From positions 355,871 through 419,870 of the forward strand of contig NZ_JAOWPT010000004.1 of NCBI RefSeq assembly GCF_025753855.1: a DNA stretch of 64,000 bases. Direction: 5' to 3'. This DNA comes from Mesorhizobium sp. ZC-5. Its GTDB lineage: Bacteria; Pseudomonadota; Alphaproteobacteria; Rhizobiales; Rhizobiaceae. Below are positions 24,705-33,473 of this stretch, piece by piece (position 1 is the first letter of the stretch; each line of letters opens with the position of its first letter). The position numbers were made by a program, and so were the translations under genes. The notes beneath the pieces are model-generated. The model searched no databases. It was given only the letters and a program-made list of their open reading frames with translations, and was not told the DNA's origin.

Positions 24705-27700
24705 CTACTGGCTGAGCGATTTCAGGATGTTGTCGAACGAAAACGGCTTGGACGGTGTCTGTGCGCCGGGCTGCGGTACGTCGCGCTGTTCGGTCGGCAC
24801 CGGCGGCGCGCGCTCGACCCTCGGTGCGGGCTTCGGCGCGTCGCGTTCGGCCTCCTGGCGGGCCCGCTCCTGTTCTGCCAGCCTGATCGCCTCGGCTGCC
24901 CGCTGCGCGATCGCCTCTTCGGCTGCCTTCTGGCGTTCGGCCTCTTCTGCCGCCGCCAGCGCCTTCGCCGCTTCGTCGGCCTTGCGCTTCATCTCCTCCT
25001 CGGCCTTCAGGCGCAACGCCTCGTCGGCCCGTCGAAGCTCCTCGGCGACGCGGTCGCGTTCTTCCTGCAGCGATGCATAGTAGCGCACTTCCCTGCGCAG
25101 CCGCTGCTTTTCCAGCAGCACCGCCTGCATCGCCTCCACCCGCGCCTGCTCGCGCTCCAGCGCCCGCTGCGTCAGGAATTGCGCCAGCGGGTCGGTGTCG
25201 AAGCGTTTCGTGAGCGCGCCGAACGGTCCCTCGACGGCAAACCGCACCACGGGTTCCGAACCGACCAGCCGTTCGTCGCCCGCCTGGTAGGCGATCGAGC
25301 CGTCGGCGGCGATGGTGCCGGCGTTGAAGTCGGCACGGATTTCCGTCGTCAGCGCGGCAGCCGGCGCTTCGAGCGTCAGCGGCGGCACCCGCAGCACTCC
25401 GCCGGCCACGGCGAAGGCCAGTTCCGCATCCTTCGCCGCAAACGTGCCCGATCCGGCGATCGACGGCGCGAAGGCGGCGGTCCTGGCCGCATCGACATCG
25501 CGCCCGACGACATCGGCCTGGGCGATCAGCGTCGCGAACGCGTCCGGATTGACGCCGGGGATCGTCAGCCCGCGCAGCGACACCGTTCCCGCGCCGGACA
25601 GGGCGGCGACCATCGCCTCGACGGATTTGCCGGTGGCCGAAACGGTCGCCGTGATATCCCCTTTGCCGCCGAGACCCGTCCTGGCCAGCGCCAGGCCGAG
25701 ATCGGCGTCGAGAATTTTCAGTTGCGCGGAAAACAGCCCAGTCCCGTCGGTGTTCTTCAGTTCGAACAGCCCGCTCAACTGGCCGTCATGCGCCTTGCCG
25801 GAGATGTCGCTGAGCCGCAGGCCCTCGCGGTCCAGCCGCGCCGCCATGCGCACGTCGCTGGCGCTTCCGGCCGAACCGGCGAGCACGGAGCCGGCGGAAA
25901 TTTCGAGATCCGCCGTGAACGGCGACGACACCTTTTCCTGGAACGGCGTCTGCGGCCAGCCGCTGCCTTCGTTGTCGAACGAACCGGTGCCGAGCACCAT
26001 CATCGCGGGCAGCCCGAGTTCGAGTTGGTCGACCGACAGCGTGCCGGTGATGTGCGGAATGTCCTCTTTCAGTTCGGCCTTGAGGTCGCCGCTGACCGCG
26101 CCCTCCTCAACCGTACCGTTCAGGCCGGAAAGCGACAGCACGCCCTTGCCGTAGTCAGTGTCGGCGGTCAGCGCGATCGGCAGGCCGAAGCCCATTCCGG
26201 GCAGGCCGACCCCTGCCGTCATCAGCCAGGGTTCGATGTCGGCGGCCTCCAGGCGGGCTGTTCCCTTTGCCGTCAGCGCGTCGTTCCACACTGTGACGGT
26301 GCCGGCAAAGCGCGCCTGCATGTCGGCGCCGGTGAAATCGAGTGTCGTTTCGAGGCCGCCCGCCGGCGTGCCTTTCGCCTCCAGTTTCGTCTCACCGATG
26401 CCGGTCACGCCGAGCGGCAGCGCCGGCATCCCGTACAACGCAAGCAACGGCTCGGCATTGTTGTTCTTCGCTGAAAACGACAGCGATAGATCCGCATCCT
26501 CAAGCGCATCGGCGCTGCCCTTGGCGGTAGCCGACAGCGAAAAGTCGCTGCCGCCCGTTTTGCCGGTAGCGTTCATCTCGATATCGCTGGGGTCGGCGCC
26601 ATTCGAGACGGCACTCGCCACGACATCGACCAGCGTACCCTCGAACAGGCCCGGATAGGCTTCGGCGCGGTTTCGCAGCTCCCGCGCCAGCGGATTGCCC
26701 GGATAACGCTCGGCCAGCACCGCAATCAGCGGCGCGAGGTCGACGGCGATCACCGAGGCATCGAGATCGCCGGAAGGCCTTGCCGGAAAATCCTTCACGG
26801 TGCCCGTCGCGCTGATCGTCGCTCCTTCCAGCCCGCCGATCGACAGCCGGTCGATTTCCAGCGTCCCTTCGCGCAGCCGCAGCGCCGTGTCCACGGTCTC
26901 CGCGGTCAGCCCGGCCGCACTCACCGGCCCCGCCTTGATGTCGAGGTCGAGATCGTGGTCGGCCAGCCGGTTGGCGCCCTTGTCGCTGACGAACAGCGAG
27001 GCGAAGGCGGCCATCCCGTCGACATCGAGTGCCTCGCCGGCCAGCTTCACGCGCATCGAGGGTTTGGCCTCGTCGGGCTGCCGGTTGTCGATCTCGCCGC
27101 GGAATTTCGCCGTGCCGAGGACGAGTTCGAGGTCGCTGAAATGCTGCCGTTTGGTGGTCATCTCGACATCGGCGCGAAAACCCGCCGCCGGCATCCGGCG
27201 GATCGCATCGTCGACATCCTTCGATATCCAGGCGGCGAAACCCGAAGGCTGCGCGACCGCCAGCAGCAGCGAACCGTTGAAGCCTATTTCGTCGCCGACC
27301 AGCAGCAGTCCCGAACCTTCGAGGCTGGTGCGGCCGGGAAGCGTCGCGGCCAGCGATTTCAGGTTCCAGCCTTCCGGCGCGGGTTCGGCCGACAGCCGCA
27401 CCTGGCGGATCGTGGTGTCCCCGGCCACGACCGCCGGCAGGTTGACCTCGACGTTTCCGGGTATGGTCGGCTTCGGCAGTTCGACCAGCACCTTCTCGAC
27501 CGCCGCGATGCGCTCCCTGAGCGTCGCGCCGGCGGCCTGTTCGCCGTTTCCCACGGCTTCGTCGAAACGCATCTGCGCGCCGTTGGCCTCGATCGAAAAG
27601 CGCGGCTCGGCGCCCAGCTCGACAAAAGCCGTGCCGTCGGCCGTGTAGGGATTGTCCAGCGGACCCGTTTCAAAGCGGAATTCGTCGATGCCCAACCGGC

Positions 27701-28553
27701 GATGATCGAAGCTGAATCTGCCGTTGATGCGATTGGGTCGCGGGCCTTCCTTCGCCTGCGTGCCGTCCGCCACCTTGAAGGTCTCGCCGTCGCTGCCGCG
27801 CAGTTCTGCCTGATCGGTATTGCCGGCGCCGAGCCTGAAATTGCCGGCATAGCGCAGCGCACCCTTTTCCAGCCGGGCATCGCCGTCCGCCTCGACCGCC
27901 ACCGGATAATTCACCGGGTCGGCTTTGATCCGCAGCCGCATGGCGCCGGTCTCGTCCGCCTTGCCGGTGGAAACCGAAAGCGCCGTGCGCATGCCGTCGA
28001 TGCGCAGGCTCCCATCCGCCCGCCACGGCCCGGTGAACGACCGCGCCGAAACGTCGGCGTTGATTTCGCTGAGGCGATGTGTCCGGCCGCTCGCGGCGTG
28101 GCGGATGCTGACCTGCCCTTCCGTCACTGTCAGTTTCTCGAGCGAAATCTGCGACGCCGCAAACGGCGACGAGGGCCGCACCGCCCAGTCGACGGTGCCG
28201 TCCTCGGCTACGCTGATCGCAACCTTGGGCCTCACCAGCCGCATGTCGAAGATGAGCACTTCGCCGCGCATGAACGGCGCCAGTTCCGCATCCATCGAGA
28301 AGGTTTCGGCGGTCACCGACGGCTCGTCCGGCGTGCTGCCCGCCACCACCACATCCGAAAACGTCACCGACGGGAACGGCAGGATCCTGGCGGTCACGCC
28401 ACCCTCCACCTTCACCCGGTGCCCCAGGATTGCGGTCGCTTCGCGTTCGAAATCGGCGCGGTAGGAGGTCCAGTTGACGAAGTAAGGCCCGACCAGTGCC
28501 ACGGTGAGCACCAGTACAATCAGTCCACCGACAATGACGAAAAGCCGCGCCAG
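24705..28553 (-). CDS. AsmA family protein with C-terminal coiled coil
   Basis: This protein of about 1282 residues belongs to the AsmA group, inner-membrane-anchored beta-groove proteins linked to envelope lipid transport. An N-terminal membrane helix (RLFVIVGGLIVLVLTVALVG) is followed by PYFVNWTSYRADFEREATAI, the AsmA hallmark. A very long beta-rich region follows, then the AsmA_2-like C-terminal part, then a highly charged coiled coil of about 110 residues and the end FDNILKSLSQ. The start is odd: between the upstream in-frame TAA and GTG 28511 no ATG, GTG or TTG exists. GTG 28511 would cut the membrane helix, whereas CTG 28553, preceded by GGAGCGAGGCG, restores it. I therefore use CTG. 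Confidence 0.85.
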   Translation of the reverse strand: MARLFVIVGGLIVLVLTVALVGPYFVNWTSYRADFEREATAILGHRVKVEGGVTARILPFPSVTFSDVVVAGSTPDEPSVTAETFSMDAELAPFMRGEVLIFDMRLVRPKVAISVAEDGTVDWAVRPSSPFAASQISLEKLTVTEGQVSIRHAASGRTHRLSEINADVSARSFTGPWRADGSLRIDGMRTALSVSTGKADETGAMRLRIKADPVNYPVAVEADGDARLEKGALRYAGNFRLGAGNTDQAELRGSDGETFKVADGTQAKEGPRPNRINGRFSFDHRRLGIDEFRFETGPLDNPYTADGTAFVELGAEPRFSIEANGAQMRFDEAVGNGEQAAGATLRERIAAVEKVLVELPKPTIPGNVEVNLPAVVAGDTTIRQVRLSAEPAPEGWNLKSLAATLPGRTSLEGSGLLLVGDEIGFNGSLLLAVAQPSGFAAWISKDVDDAIRRMPAAGFRADVEMTTKRQHFSDLELVLGTAKFRGEIDNRQPDEAKPSMRVKLAGEALDVDGMAAFASLFVSDKGANRLADHDLDLDIKAGPVSAAGLTAETVDTALRLREGTLEIDRLSIGGLEGATISATGTVKDFPARPSGDLDASVIAVDLAPLIAVLAERYPGNPLARELRNRAEAYPGLFEGTLVDVVASAVSNGADPSDIEMNATGKTGGSDFSLSATAKGSADALEDADLSLSFSAKNNNAEPLLALYGMPALPLGVTGIGETKLEAKGTPAGGLETTLDFTGADMQARFAGTVTVWNDALTAKGTARLEAADIEPWLMTAGVGLPGMGFGLPIALTADTDYGKGVLSLSGLNGTVEEGAVSGDLKAELKEDIPHITGTLSVDQLELGLPAMMVLGTGSFDNEGSGWPQTPFQEKVSSPFTADLEISAGSVLAGSAGSASDVRMAARLDREGLRLSDISGKAHDGQLSGLFELKNTDGTGLFSAQLKILDADLGLALARTGLGGKGDITATVSATGKSVEAMVAALSGAGTVSLRGLTIPGVNPDAFATLIAQADVVGRDVDAARTAAFAPSIAGSGTFAAKDAELAFAVAGGVLRVPPLTLEAPAAALTTEIRADFNAGTIAADGSIAYQAGDERLVGSEPVVRFAVEGPFGALTKRFDTDPLAQFLTQRALEREQARVEAMQAVLLEKQRLRREVRYYASLQEERDRVAEELRRADEALRLKAEEEMKRKADEAAKALAAAEEAERQKAAEEAIAQRAAEAIRLAEQERARQEAERDAPKPAPRVERAPPVPTEQRDVPQPGAQTPSKPFSFDNILKSLSQ

Positions 28554-28742
28554 CGCCTCGCTCCAACCACCTGAGTCTTATGGATGCCTAATGTAGACTG
28601 ATCGACGTGTCGATAAAGTGGCAATTTCGCCGCCGGCCATGGCGCGCCCATGTCCAGCGATATGCTTTCATGCTAATATATCCGGGCGGCTGTTTCGCCG
28701 GCGCGATTGCCCGCGCTGCGGCGAAAATCCAGGGAGGAAAAG

Positions 28743-29375
28743 ATGGCTTTGGCTGATTGGAGGCTGGAAGGCGAGTGGCTTAAGAACTGCAGTTGCGCAT
28801 TTGGCTGTCCTTGCGATTTTAACGCGAGACCGACCCAGGGCTACTGCGAGGGCCTTGTGGCCATGCGCATCACCAAGGGTCATTTCAACAACGTCAGCCT
28901 GGACGGGCTGTGCTTCGCCGTCACTGTCCATTTCCCCGGCCCGCTTCACGAGGGCGATGGCGACGCCCAGCCGATTTTGGACGAGCGGGCGAGCCCCGAA
29001 CAGCGCAACGCACTGGCCTCCATCCTGTCGGGCGAGCACTCGGCGGAAGGGACGCTGTTCCACATCGTCAGCATTGTCGTTGCCAGAATGCACGAGCCGA
29101 TCTTTGCGCCGTTCGAATTCGACTTCGACATGGCCGGCCGCACGGCGCGGATGGTCGTTCCAGGCATCCTCGAAACCGAAGTCGAACCGATCAAGAACCC
29201 GGTGACCGGAGCGCCGCACCGCGCCCAGGTCGTCATGCCGGAAGGTTTCGAGCACATAATGGCGGAGATCGCTTCATCCAACATCCGCAGCATGGGTGCG
29301 ATCAAGTTCCAGACCACCGGGGCACACAGTTCGCTCGCCCACGTCGTGCAGACGCCGCAGGGCGTCGCGGCCTGA
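28743..29375 (+). CDS. DUF1326 family Cys-rich protein
   Basis: This 210-residue protein fits DUF1326. Near the N-terminus it has KNCSCAFGCPCDFNARPTQG, with Cys16, 18, 22, 24 and 35, a pattern that looks metal-binding or redox-active. The rest has SVAVTVH-like strands (FAVTVHFPGPLHEGDGDAQ) and GTLFHIVSIVVARMHEPIFAPFEF. There is no signal peptide. ATG 28743 follows GAGGAAAAG, a strong ribosome site. The gene is followed by a Met-rich DUF2182 membrane protein. These two families are often neighbours, so a joint role in metal handling is a reasonable inference. The stop codon lies inside a palindromic repeat. Confidence 0.88.
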   Translation: MALADWRLEGEWLKNCSCAFGCPCDFNARPTQGYCEGLVAMRITKGHFNNVSLDGLCFAVTVHFPGPLHEGDGDAQPILDERASPEQRNALASILSGEHSAEGTLFHIVSIVVARMHEPIFAPFEFDFDMAGRTARMVVPGILETEVEPIKNPVTGAPHRAQVVMPEGFEHIMAEIASSNIRSMGAIKFQTTGAHSSLAHVVQTPQGVAA

Positions 29376-29424
29376 TGCATGTCGCCCGAAAGTGTCCTCG
29401 GTTTCGGGATAACGACATGCATCA
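29373..29424. repeat. Rhizobiales intergenic palindrome
   Basis: TGATGCATGTCG and CGACATGCATCA form perfect 12-bp ends of a 52-bp element. Inside are CCCGAAA and TTTCGGG, also complementary, so the whole can fold as one hairpin. The left end supplies the stop codon of the DUF1326 gene. The type is known as an interspersed intergenic repeat in Mesorhizobium and relatives. Confidence 0.8.
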
Positions 29425-29435
29425 AATCAAGGAAT

Positions 29436-29479
29436 CTAAAGCGCGCCCGCCGAAGCCTGTTCGGCGCGACGCGCTTTAG
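29436..29479. repeat. Second palindrome between DUF1326 and DUF2182
   Basis: CTAAAGCGCG and CGCGCTTTAG bound a 44-bp imperfect palindrome with an inner CGCCGAA/TTCGGCG stem. It follows the previous element directly, making a mosaic of two palindromes. It could affect read-through to the DUF2182 gene. Confidence 0.75.
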
Positions 29480-29487
29480 TGGCGAAG

Positions 29488-30270
29488 ATGGAGTTTCTGG
29501 CGCGATTGCATCGGCATGACCGGGCGATCGTCGTTGCCATTCTGCTCGCCGTCATCCTGGCTTCATGGGCATATCTGCTGGTCGGGGTGGATATGCCGAT
29601 GCCCGAAATGCCGGGCATGGCAATGCCGATGGACGCGCCGGTGTGGACGGCCGGCTATTTCGCCCTGACGCTTCTCATGTGGATGGCGATGATGACGGCG
29701 ATGATGCTGCCAAGCGCCATGCCGATGCTCCTCTTCTACGATTCCATCGCGCGAAAGCGTGGAGCGCAGACGACTGCCGTCGGCTCCACCAGCCTGTTCG
29801 GGCTCGGCTATCTCGTCGTCTGGCTTGGGTTCAGCATCGGCGCGGTCCTCCTGCAATATGCCTTCGACAAGGCCAGCCTGCTGTCGCCGATGATGGAAAC
29901 CACCAGCGTCGCCCTCGCGGGGGTGATACTCGTCTTCGCCGGCGTCTATCAATGGACGCCGCTGAAGCAGTCCTGTCTGCGCCAATGCCGCTCGCCGCTC
30001 GATTTCATCATGACGTGGTGGCGCGGGGGAAACCGCGGCGCCTTCGCGATGGGGCTTCGCCACGGTGCGGTCTGTCTCGGCTGCTGCTGGGTGCTGATGC
30101 TGCTGCTGTTCGTCGGCGGCGTCATGAACTTCGCCTGGATCACCGGCATCGCTCTCTTTGTGATGGTCGAAAAGCTTGCCCCGGCCGGCCATTGGATCGG
30201 CAAGGCCGCCAGTGTTGTGCTGATCGTGTGGGGCGCCGCAGTGCTTGTCTCGTTGGCTTACGCCGTCTGA
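29488..30270 (+). CDS. DUF2182 Met-rich integral membrane protein
   Basis: This 260-residue protein has about six membrane helices and fits DUF2182, annotated as predicted metal-binding membrane proteins. After the first helix it has a Met-rich periplasmic-type stretch (MPMPEMPGMAMPMD) and then LLMWMAMMTAMMLPSAMPMLLF, a pattern seen in copper-handling proteins. Later motifs are PLKQSCLRQCRSP and GLRHGAVCLGCCWVLM, so there are also paired cysteines. ATG 29488 is chosen; GTG 29479 lies in the palindrome and would add three residues. It follows the Cys-rich DUF1326 gene. Confidence 0.86.
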   Translation: MEFLARLHRHDRAIVVAILLAVILASWAYLLVGVDMPMPEMPGMAMPMDAPVWTAGYFALTLLMWMAMMTAMMLPSAMPMLLFYDSIARKRGAQTTAVGSTSLFGLGYLVVWLGFSIGAVLLQYAFDKASLLSPMMETTSVALAGVILVFAGVYQWTPLKQSCLRQCRSPLDFIMTWWRGGNRGAFAMGLRHGAVCLGCCWVLMLLLFVGGVMNFAWITGIALFVMVEKLAPAGHWIGKAASVVLIVWGAAVLVSLAYAV

Positions 30271-30342
30271 TGGCGCCAGCATCGAACCGAAGCGCGCGCC
30301 TGTCGATCAGCATCTGGCAATTGAGGCCAACGGACCAATCCT

Positions 30343-30870
30343 TCAGCGGGAGTCGCGTTTCGCTTGGGAAACCTGGGCTGCCTTGCGAAGCCGGCCGCGT
30401 TCCATCGGCCGCACCAGGCTGCCCGCTTTGGTGTTCTCGATCGACCTCATGCCCTGGCGCGCATGCCTGGCGTTGAAATCCGGCGCTTCCGCCTTTGTCG
30501 TCGCCTTTTCCTTCAGCGACAGCGCCTTGCGGGCGTTTTCCACCAGCGCCACTTGCGCCGCCAGCCGCCGCCGGCGTTCGACCTCGCCGTTCAGCCGCCG
30601 CATGGCCATCGCCAGCACTTCGAGCTTTACCTGCGAGCCTTCGTCGCGCTTGGCTGCCGTGGCGCCGCGTGCGGCGCCCTTGCCGCGCATTTCCCGCCGC
30701 TTCTGGCTGGCCAGCGATTGCGCCTTGTCACGCCGCTCGCGCACCAGCCGAACCAGATTGCCGAGCTCCGCATCAGGCAATTCCTGCACCGCCGGATGCT
30801 GGGAACTGTCCACCAGGCTCCGCTCGTCCTTGTCGAGTGCCCGTTCTGCTTCCTTGCGCGAAAGTGCCAT
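30343..30870 (-). CDS. Conserved basic coiled protein of unknown function
   Basis: I do not recognise a family. The 175 residues are mostly helical and strongly charged. The N-terminal part, MALSRKEAERAL and then SSQHPAVQELPDAELGNLVRLVRERRDKAQSLA, resembles a helical hairpin. KRREMRGKGAARGATAAKRDEG is a basic linker, then a second helix pair (LEVLAMAMRRLNGEVERRRRL). The C-terminus ends GRLRKAAQVSQAKRDSR. No membrane segment or signal is present. ATG 30870 is the natural start; an upstream extension of 24 residues looks non-coding. It could bind nucleic acid by charge, but nothing proves this. Confidence 0.65.
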   Translation of the reverse strand: MALSRKEAERALDKDERSLVDSSQHPAVQELPDAELGNLVRLVRERRDKAQSLASQKRREMRGKGAARGATAAKRDEGSQVKLEVLAMAMRRLNGEVERRRRLAAQVALVENARKALSLKEKATTKAEAPDFNARHARQGMRSIENTKAGSLVRPMERGRLRKAAQVSQAKRDSR

Positions 30871-30960
30871 GTTGGTTCGCTCCACTGAATATACACTTCG
30901 AGGATCCGAGAGAACTTTCCGACGGAACGAGATCGCGGTCAAGAACCCGGATATCTGCTG

Positions 30961-32385
30961 TTATGCCGGCCTCCCACCGGCAGAAAATATCTTCCCCGGA
31001 TTAAAAATATCGAGCGGATCGAGCGCCTGCTTGATCGTGCGCATGAAATCGACGCTGTCGCCCAGTTCGCGGTCGAGGAAGGCGATCTTGCCTTGCCCGA
31101 TGCCGTGCTCGCCGGTGCAGGTGCCATCCATCGCGATTGCTCTCAGATTGAGCCGCGCCACGAATTCCTCGGCGCGCGCGATCTCGGCCGGATCGTCGAC
31201 ATCCATCAGCACCAGCGTGTGGAAATTGCCGTCTCCGACATGGCCGACGATCGGCGCGATCAGGCCCATTTCGGCGATATCGGCCTCGGTTTCTGCGATG
31301 CACTCGGCAAGCCTGGAGATCGGCACGCAGACATCGGTCGACAGCCCCTTGGCGCCGGGCCTGAGCGTCAGCGAGGCCCAGTAAGCGTCGTGCCTGGCCT
31401 TCCAGAGTTTCGTCCGTTCTTCCGCGACGCTCGTCCACAGGAACGGCCCGCCACCGAATTCCTCGGCGATCTCGCCGAAATTTTCAGCCTGCTCCTTCAC
31501 GCCGGCGTCGCTGCCGTGGAATTCGACGAACAGGCACGGGCTCTCCGGATAATCGAGCTTCGAGTAGATCTTCATCGCCCGCATCTGCAGCGCGTTGACC
31601 AGTTCGATGCGCGCCACCGGAATGCCCATCTGGATCGTCGCGATGACCGCGTTGCAGGCCGCCTCGACGCTGGGAAACGGACAGACGCCCCCCGATATCG
31701 CCTGCGGGATGCCGTAGAGCTTCAGGGTCAGCGACGTGATGATGCCGAGCGTACCTTCCGAGCCGATCAGAAGCCGCGTCAGATCGTAGCCCGCCGACGA
31801 TTTTTTGGCACGCCGCGCCGTCGTGATCAGCCGTCCGTCCGCCATCACCGCCGACAGCGACAGCACGTTCTCGCGCATCGTTCCGTACCGCACCGCGTTG
31901 GTGCCCGACGCACGCGTCGCCGCCATGCCACCCAGGCTGGCGTTTGCGCCGGGGTCGATCGGGAAGAACAGCCCGGTGTCCCTGAGATGCGTGTTGAGGT
32001 CCTCGCGCGTCACACCCGGCTCGATCGTGCAGTCCAGATCCTCCGGGTTCACCGAGACGATGCGGTTCATCTGCATCATGTCGACCGCGATGCCTCCGCC
32101 CGGCGCGTTCACATGGCCTTCCAGCGAGGTGCCGGTGCCGAACGCGACCACCGGCACGCGATGCTCGGCGCAGACCTTGACGATCTCCTGCACCTCGCCG
32201 GCCGAATGTGGGAATGCCACGCCGTCCGGCGCCTGCGTCGGGATATAGGTCGTGGTGTGGCCGTGCTGCTCGCGAATCGCCTGCCCGGTCTGGAAGCGCT
32301 CGCCGAAACGCTGTTTCAAAATGCCGAGCGCCGCGGCAATGCCGCTCTCGTTGCGCTCCACCCGCTTCAGGTCGCTCAGGGCCAT
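30961..32385 (-). CDS. FAD-linked oxidase, D-lactate dehydrogenase/GlcD type
   Basis: This 474-residue flavoprotein belongs to the FAD_binding_4/FAD-oxidase_C group that oxidises D-lactate, glycolate or other 2-hydroxy acids and passes electrons to cytochrome or quinone. The FAD site is VPVVAFGTGTSLEGHVNAPGGGIAVD and FFPIDPGANASLGGMAATRASGTNAVRYG. The C-terminal domain carries the metal and substrate motif IVGHVGDGNFHTLVL and the end GTCTGEHGIGQGK and LDPLDIFNPGKIF. It most resembles D-lactate dehydrogenase (cytochrome). No signal peptide is present. Confidence 0.9.
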   Translation of the reverse strand: MALSDLKRVERNESGIAAALGILKQRFGERFQTGQAIREQHGHTTTYIPTQAPDGVAFPHSAGEVQEIVKVCAEHRVPVVAFGTGTSLEGHVNAPGGGIAVDMMQMNRIVSVNPEDLDCTIEPGVTREDLNTHLRDTGLFFPIDPGANASLGGMAATRASGTNAVRYGTMRENVLSLSAVMADGRLITTARRAKKSSAGYDLTRLLIGSEGTLGIITSLTLKLYGIPQAISGGVCPFPSVEAACNAVIATIQMGIPVARIELVNALQMRAMKIYSKLDYPESPCLFVEFHGSDAGVKEQAENFGEIAEEFGGGPFLWTSVAEERTKLWKARHDAYWASLTLRPGAKGLSTDVCVPISRLAECIAETEADIAEMGLIAPIVGHVGDGNFHTLVLMDVDDPAEIARAEEFVARLNLRAIAMDGTCTGEHGIGQGKIAFLDRELGDSVDFMRTIKQALDPLDIFNPGKIFSAGGRPA

Positions 32386-32519
32386 GTTTTCCTCCGCGGA
32401 TGGACCAGTGTTCTGCTTGTGAACCTTCTAGGCTCGCGTAATCTGCCGGTCCACCGCTTTGTCCAGCCCGGCGGCCCGAAGTTCAAATCAGCCGGCAAAC
32501 ACGCATCAAGGAATCCGCG

Positions 32520-33005
32520 ATGGCTCTCCCCGCCCCTTTCGTCTCCCCCGTCATGGACATCGAAAAAGAATGGATCGACTACAACGGCCACCTCAACATG
32601 GCCTATTACAACGTGCTGTTCGACCGCTGCGTCGACGGCGCCTTTGATCTCATGGGACTTGGCCCGGATTATATCCGCGACCGCAAGCTCACCACCTTCA
32701 CCGCCGAAGTTCATGTCTGCTACGTGCGGGAACTGCATCTCGGCCATCGGGTGACGGGCACCTTCCAGTTGCTCGACCACGACGAGAAGCGGCTGCATGC
32801 CTACCAGGAGATCCGCCACGCCGACGGCTGGCTCGCCGCCACATCCGAATCGCTGACTTTGCATGTCGACATGGCCGGTCCCAAGGTCGTGCCCTTCCCC
32901 GCCGACATCATGGAAAAGGTCGAGGCGCTTGCCGCCGCGCACGCCGCCATGCCAATGCCCGAACGGGCAGGCCGTTCGATCGGCATCAAGCGCCGGACAG
33001 CTTGA
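32520..33005 (+). CDS. Hotdog-fold thioesterase
   Basis: This 161-residue protein is a 4-hydroxybenzoyl-CoA-thioesterase-like hotdog enzyme. The motif EWIDYNGHLNMAYYNVLFDRCVD carries the expected Asp/Asn and NGHLN active-site sequence. TFTAEVHVCYVRELHLGHRVTG and TESLTLHVDM-like strands complete the fold. The closest type is the carnitine-catabolism or betainyl-CoA thioesterase group, but no carnitine genes are nearby, so substrate is open. It is divergent from the FAD oxidase. Confidence 0.87.
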   Translation: MALPAPFVSPVMDIEKEWIDYNGHLNMAYYNVLFDRCVDGAFDLMGLGPDYIRDRKLTTFTAEVHVCYVRELHLGHRVTGTFQLLDHDEKRLHAYQEIRHADGWLAATSESLTLHVDMAGPKVVPFPADIMEKVEALAAAHAAMPMPERAGRSIGIKRRTA

Positions 33006-33181
33006 GCCCAAGCCCTGTCGGCACCGCCCGGATGCATGTTGACGTTTTGTTAACCTTAACCGCAATCGTTAGTGGACCATTAACGGTGCCGCTTTGATTG
33101 AGCCGTGTTGGCCAGCCAAAAAAGCTCACACTGAAGGAGACCGAATCGCGGGTGGCGGGGCATGAAGCCGGACCGAGGAAA

Positions 33182-33379
33182 ATGAAAATAGATATAACCG
33201 AGATGTCAGAAAAACTGGCACGCGACCCAAGCATCAGCGACTATGATTTCTGGAGAACACTGAAGAACCTGAACAACGAAATTTTCGATATTGCAAACAA
33301 CAACGATCCTATTCCGATGGAGCTGATCCGCTGGCGCGCGGTGCTCGCCAAGGCGAGTTCGAAAAGGAAGATCCGTTAA
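33182..33379 (+). CDS. Small hypothetical protein
   Basis: This unrecognised 65-residue protein reads MKIDITEMSEKLARDPSISDYDFWRTLKNL and ends with [17 protein letters not shown] directly before the ATG is a plausible ribosome site. Base composition is clearly lower in GC than flanking genes. It is predicted helical and acidic in the middle. An upstream in-frame extension to 33098 is possible but lacks support. Moderate confidence that it is real. Confidence 0.5.
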   Translation: MKIDITEMSEKLARDPSISDYDFWRTLKNLNNEIFDIANNNDPIPMELIRWRAVLAKASSKRKIR

Positions 33380-33473
33380 CTTTGTTCGGCTCCCGGAGTA
33401 ATTTTCAGGTAGCCCGACCACCGATCATCGCGGCGGTGCGAAATCGATCTTCGCCGGGCGCCGCCCCGCGTCT

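Noticed and set aside
26955..28574. Open frame of 539 codons opposite the AsmA gene
   Set aside because: Shadow in third-position GC-rich sequence; no start signal or domain.
33040..33090. TTAACC-rich sequence resembling CtrA boxes (TTAA-N7-TTAA)
   Set aside because: Spacing between the half-sites is 2 or 9 nt, never 7, so I do not call a CtrA site.
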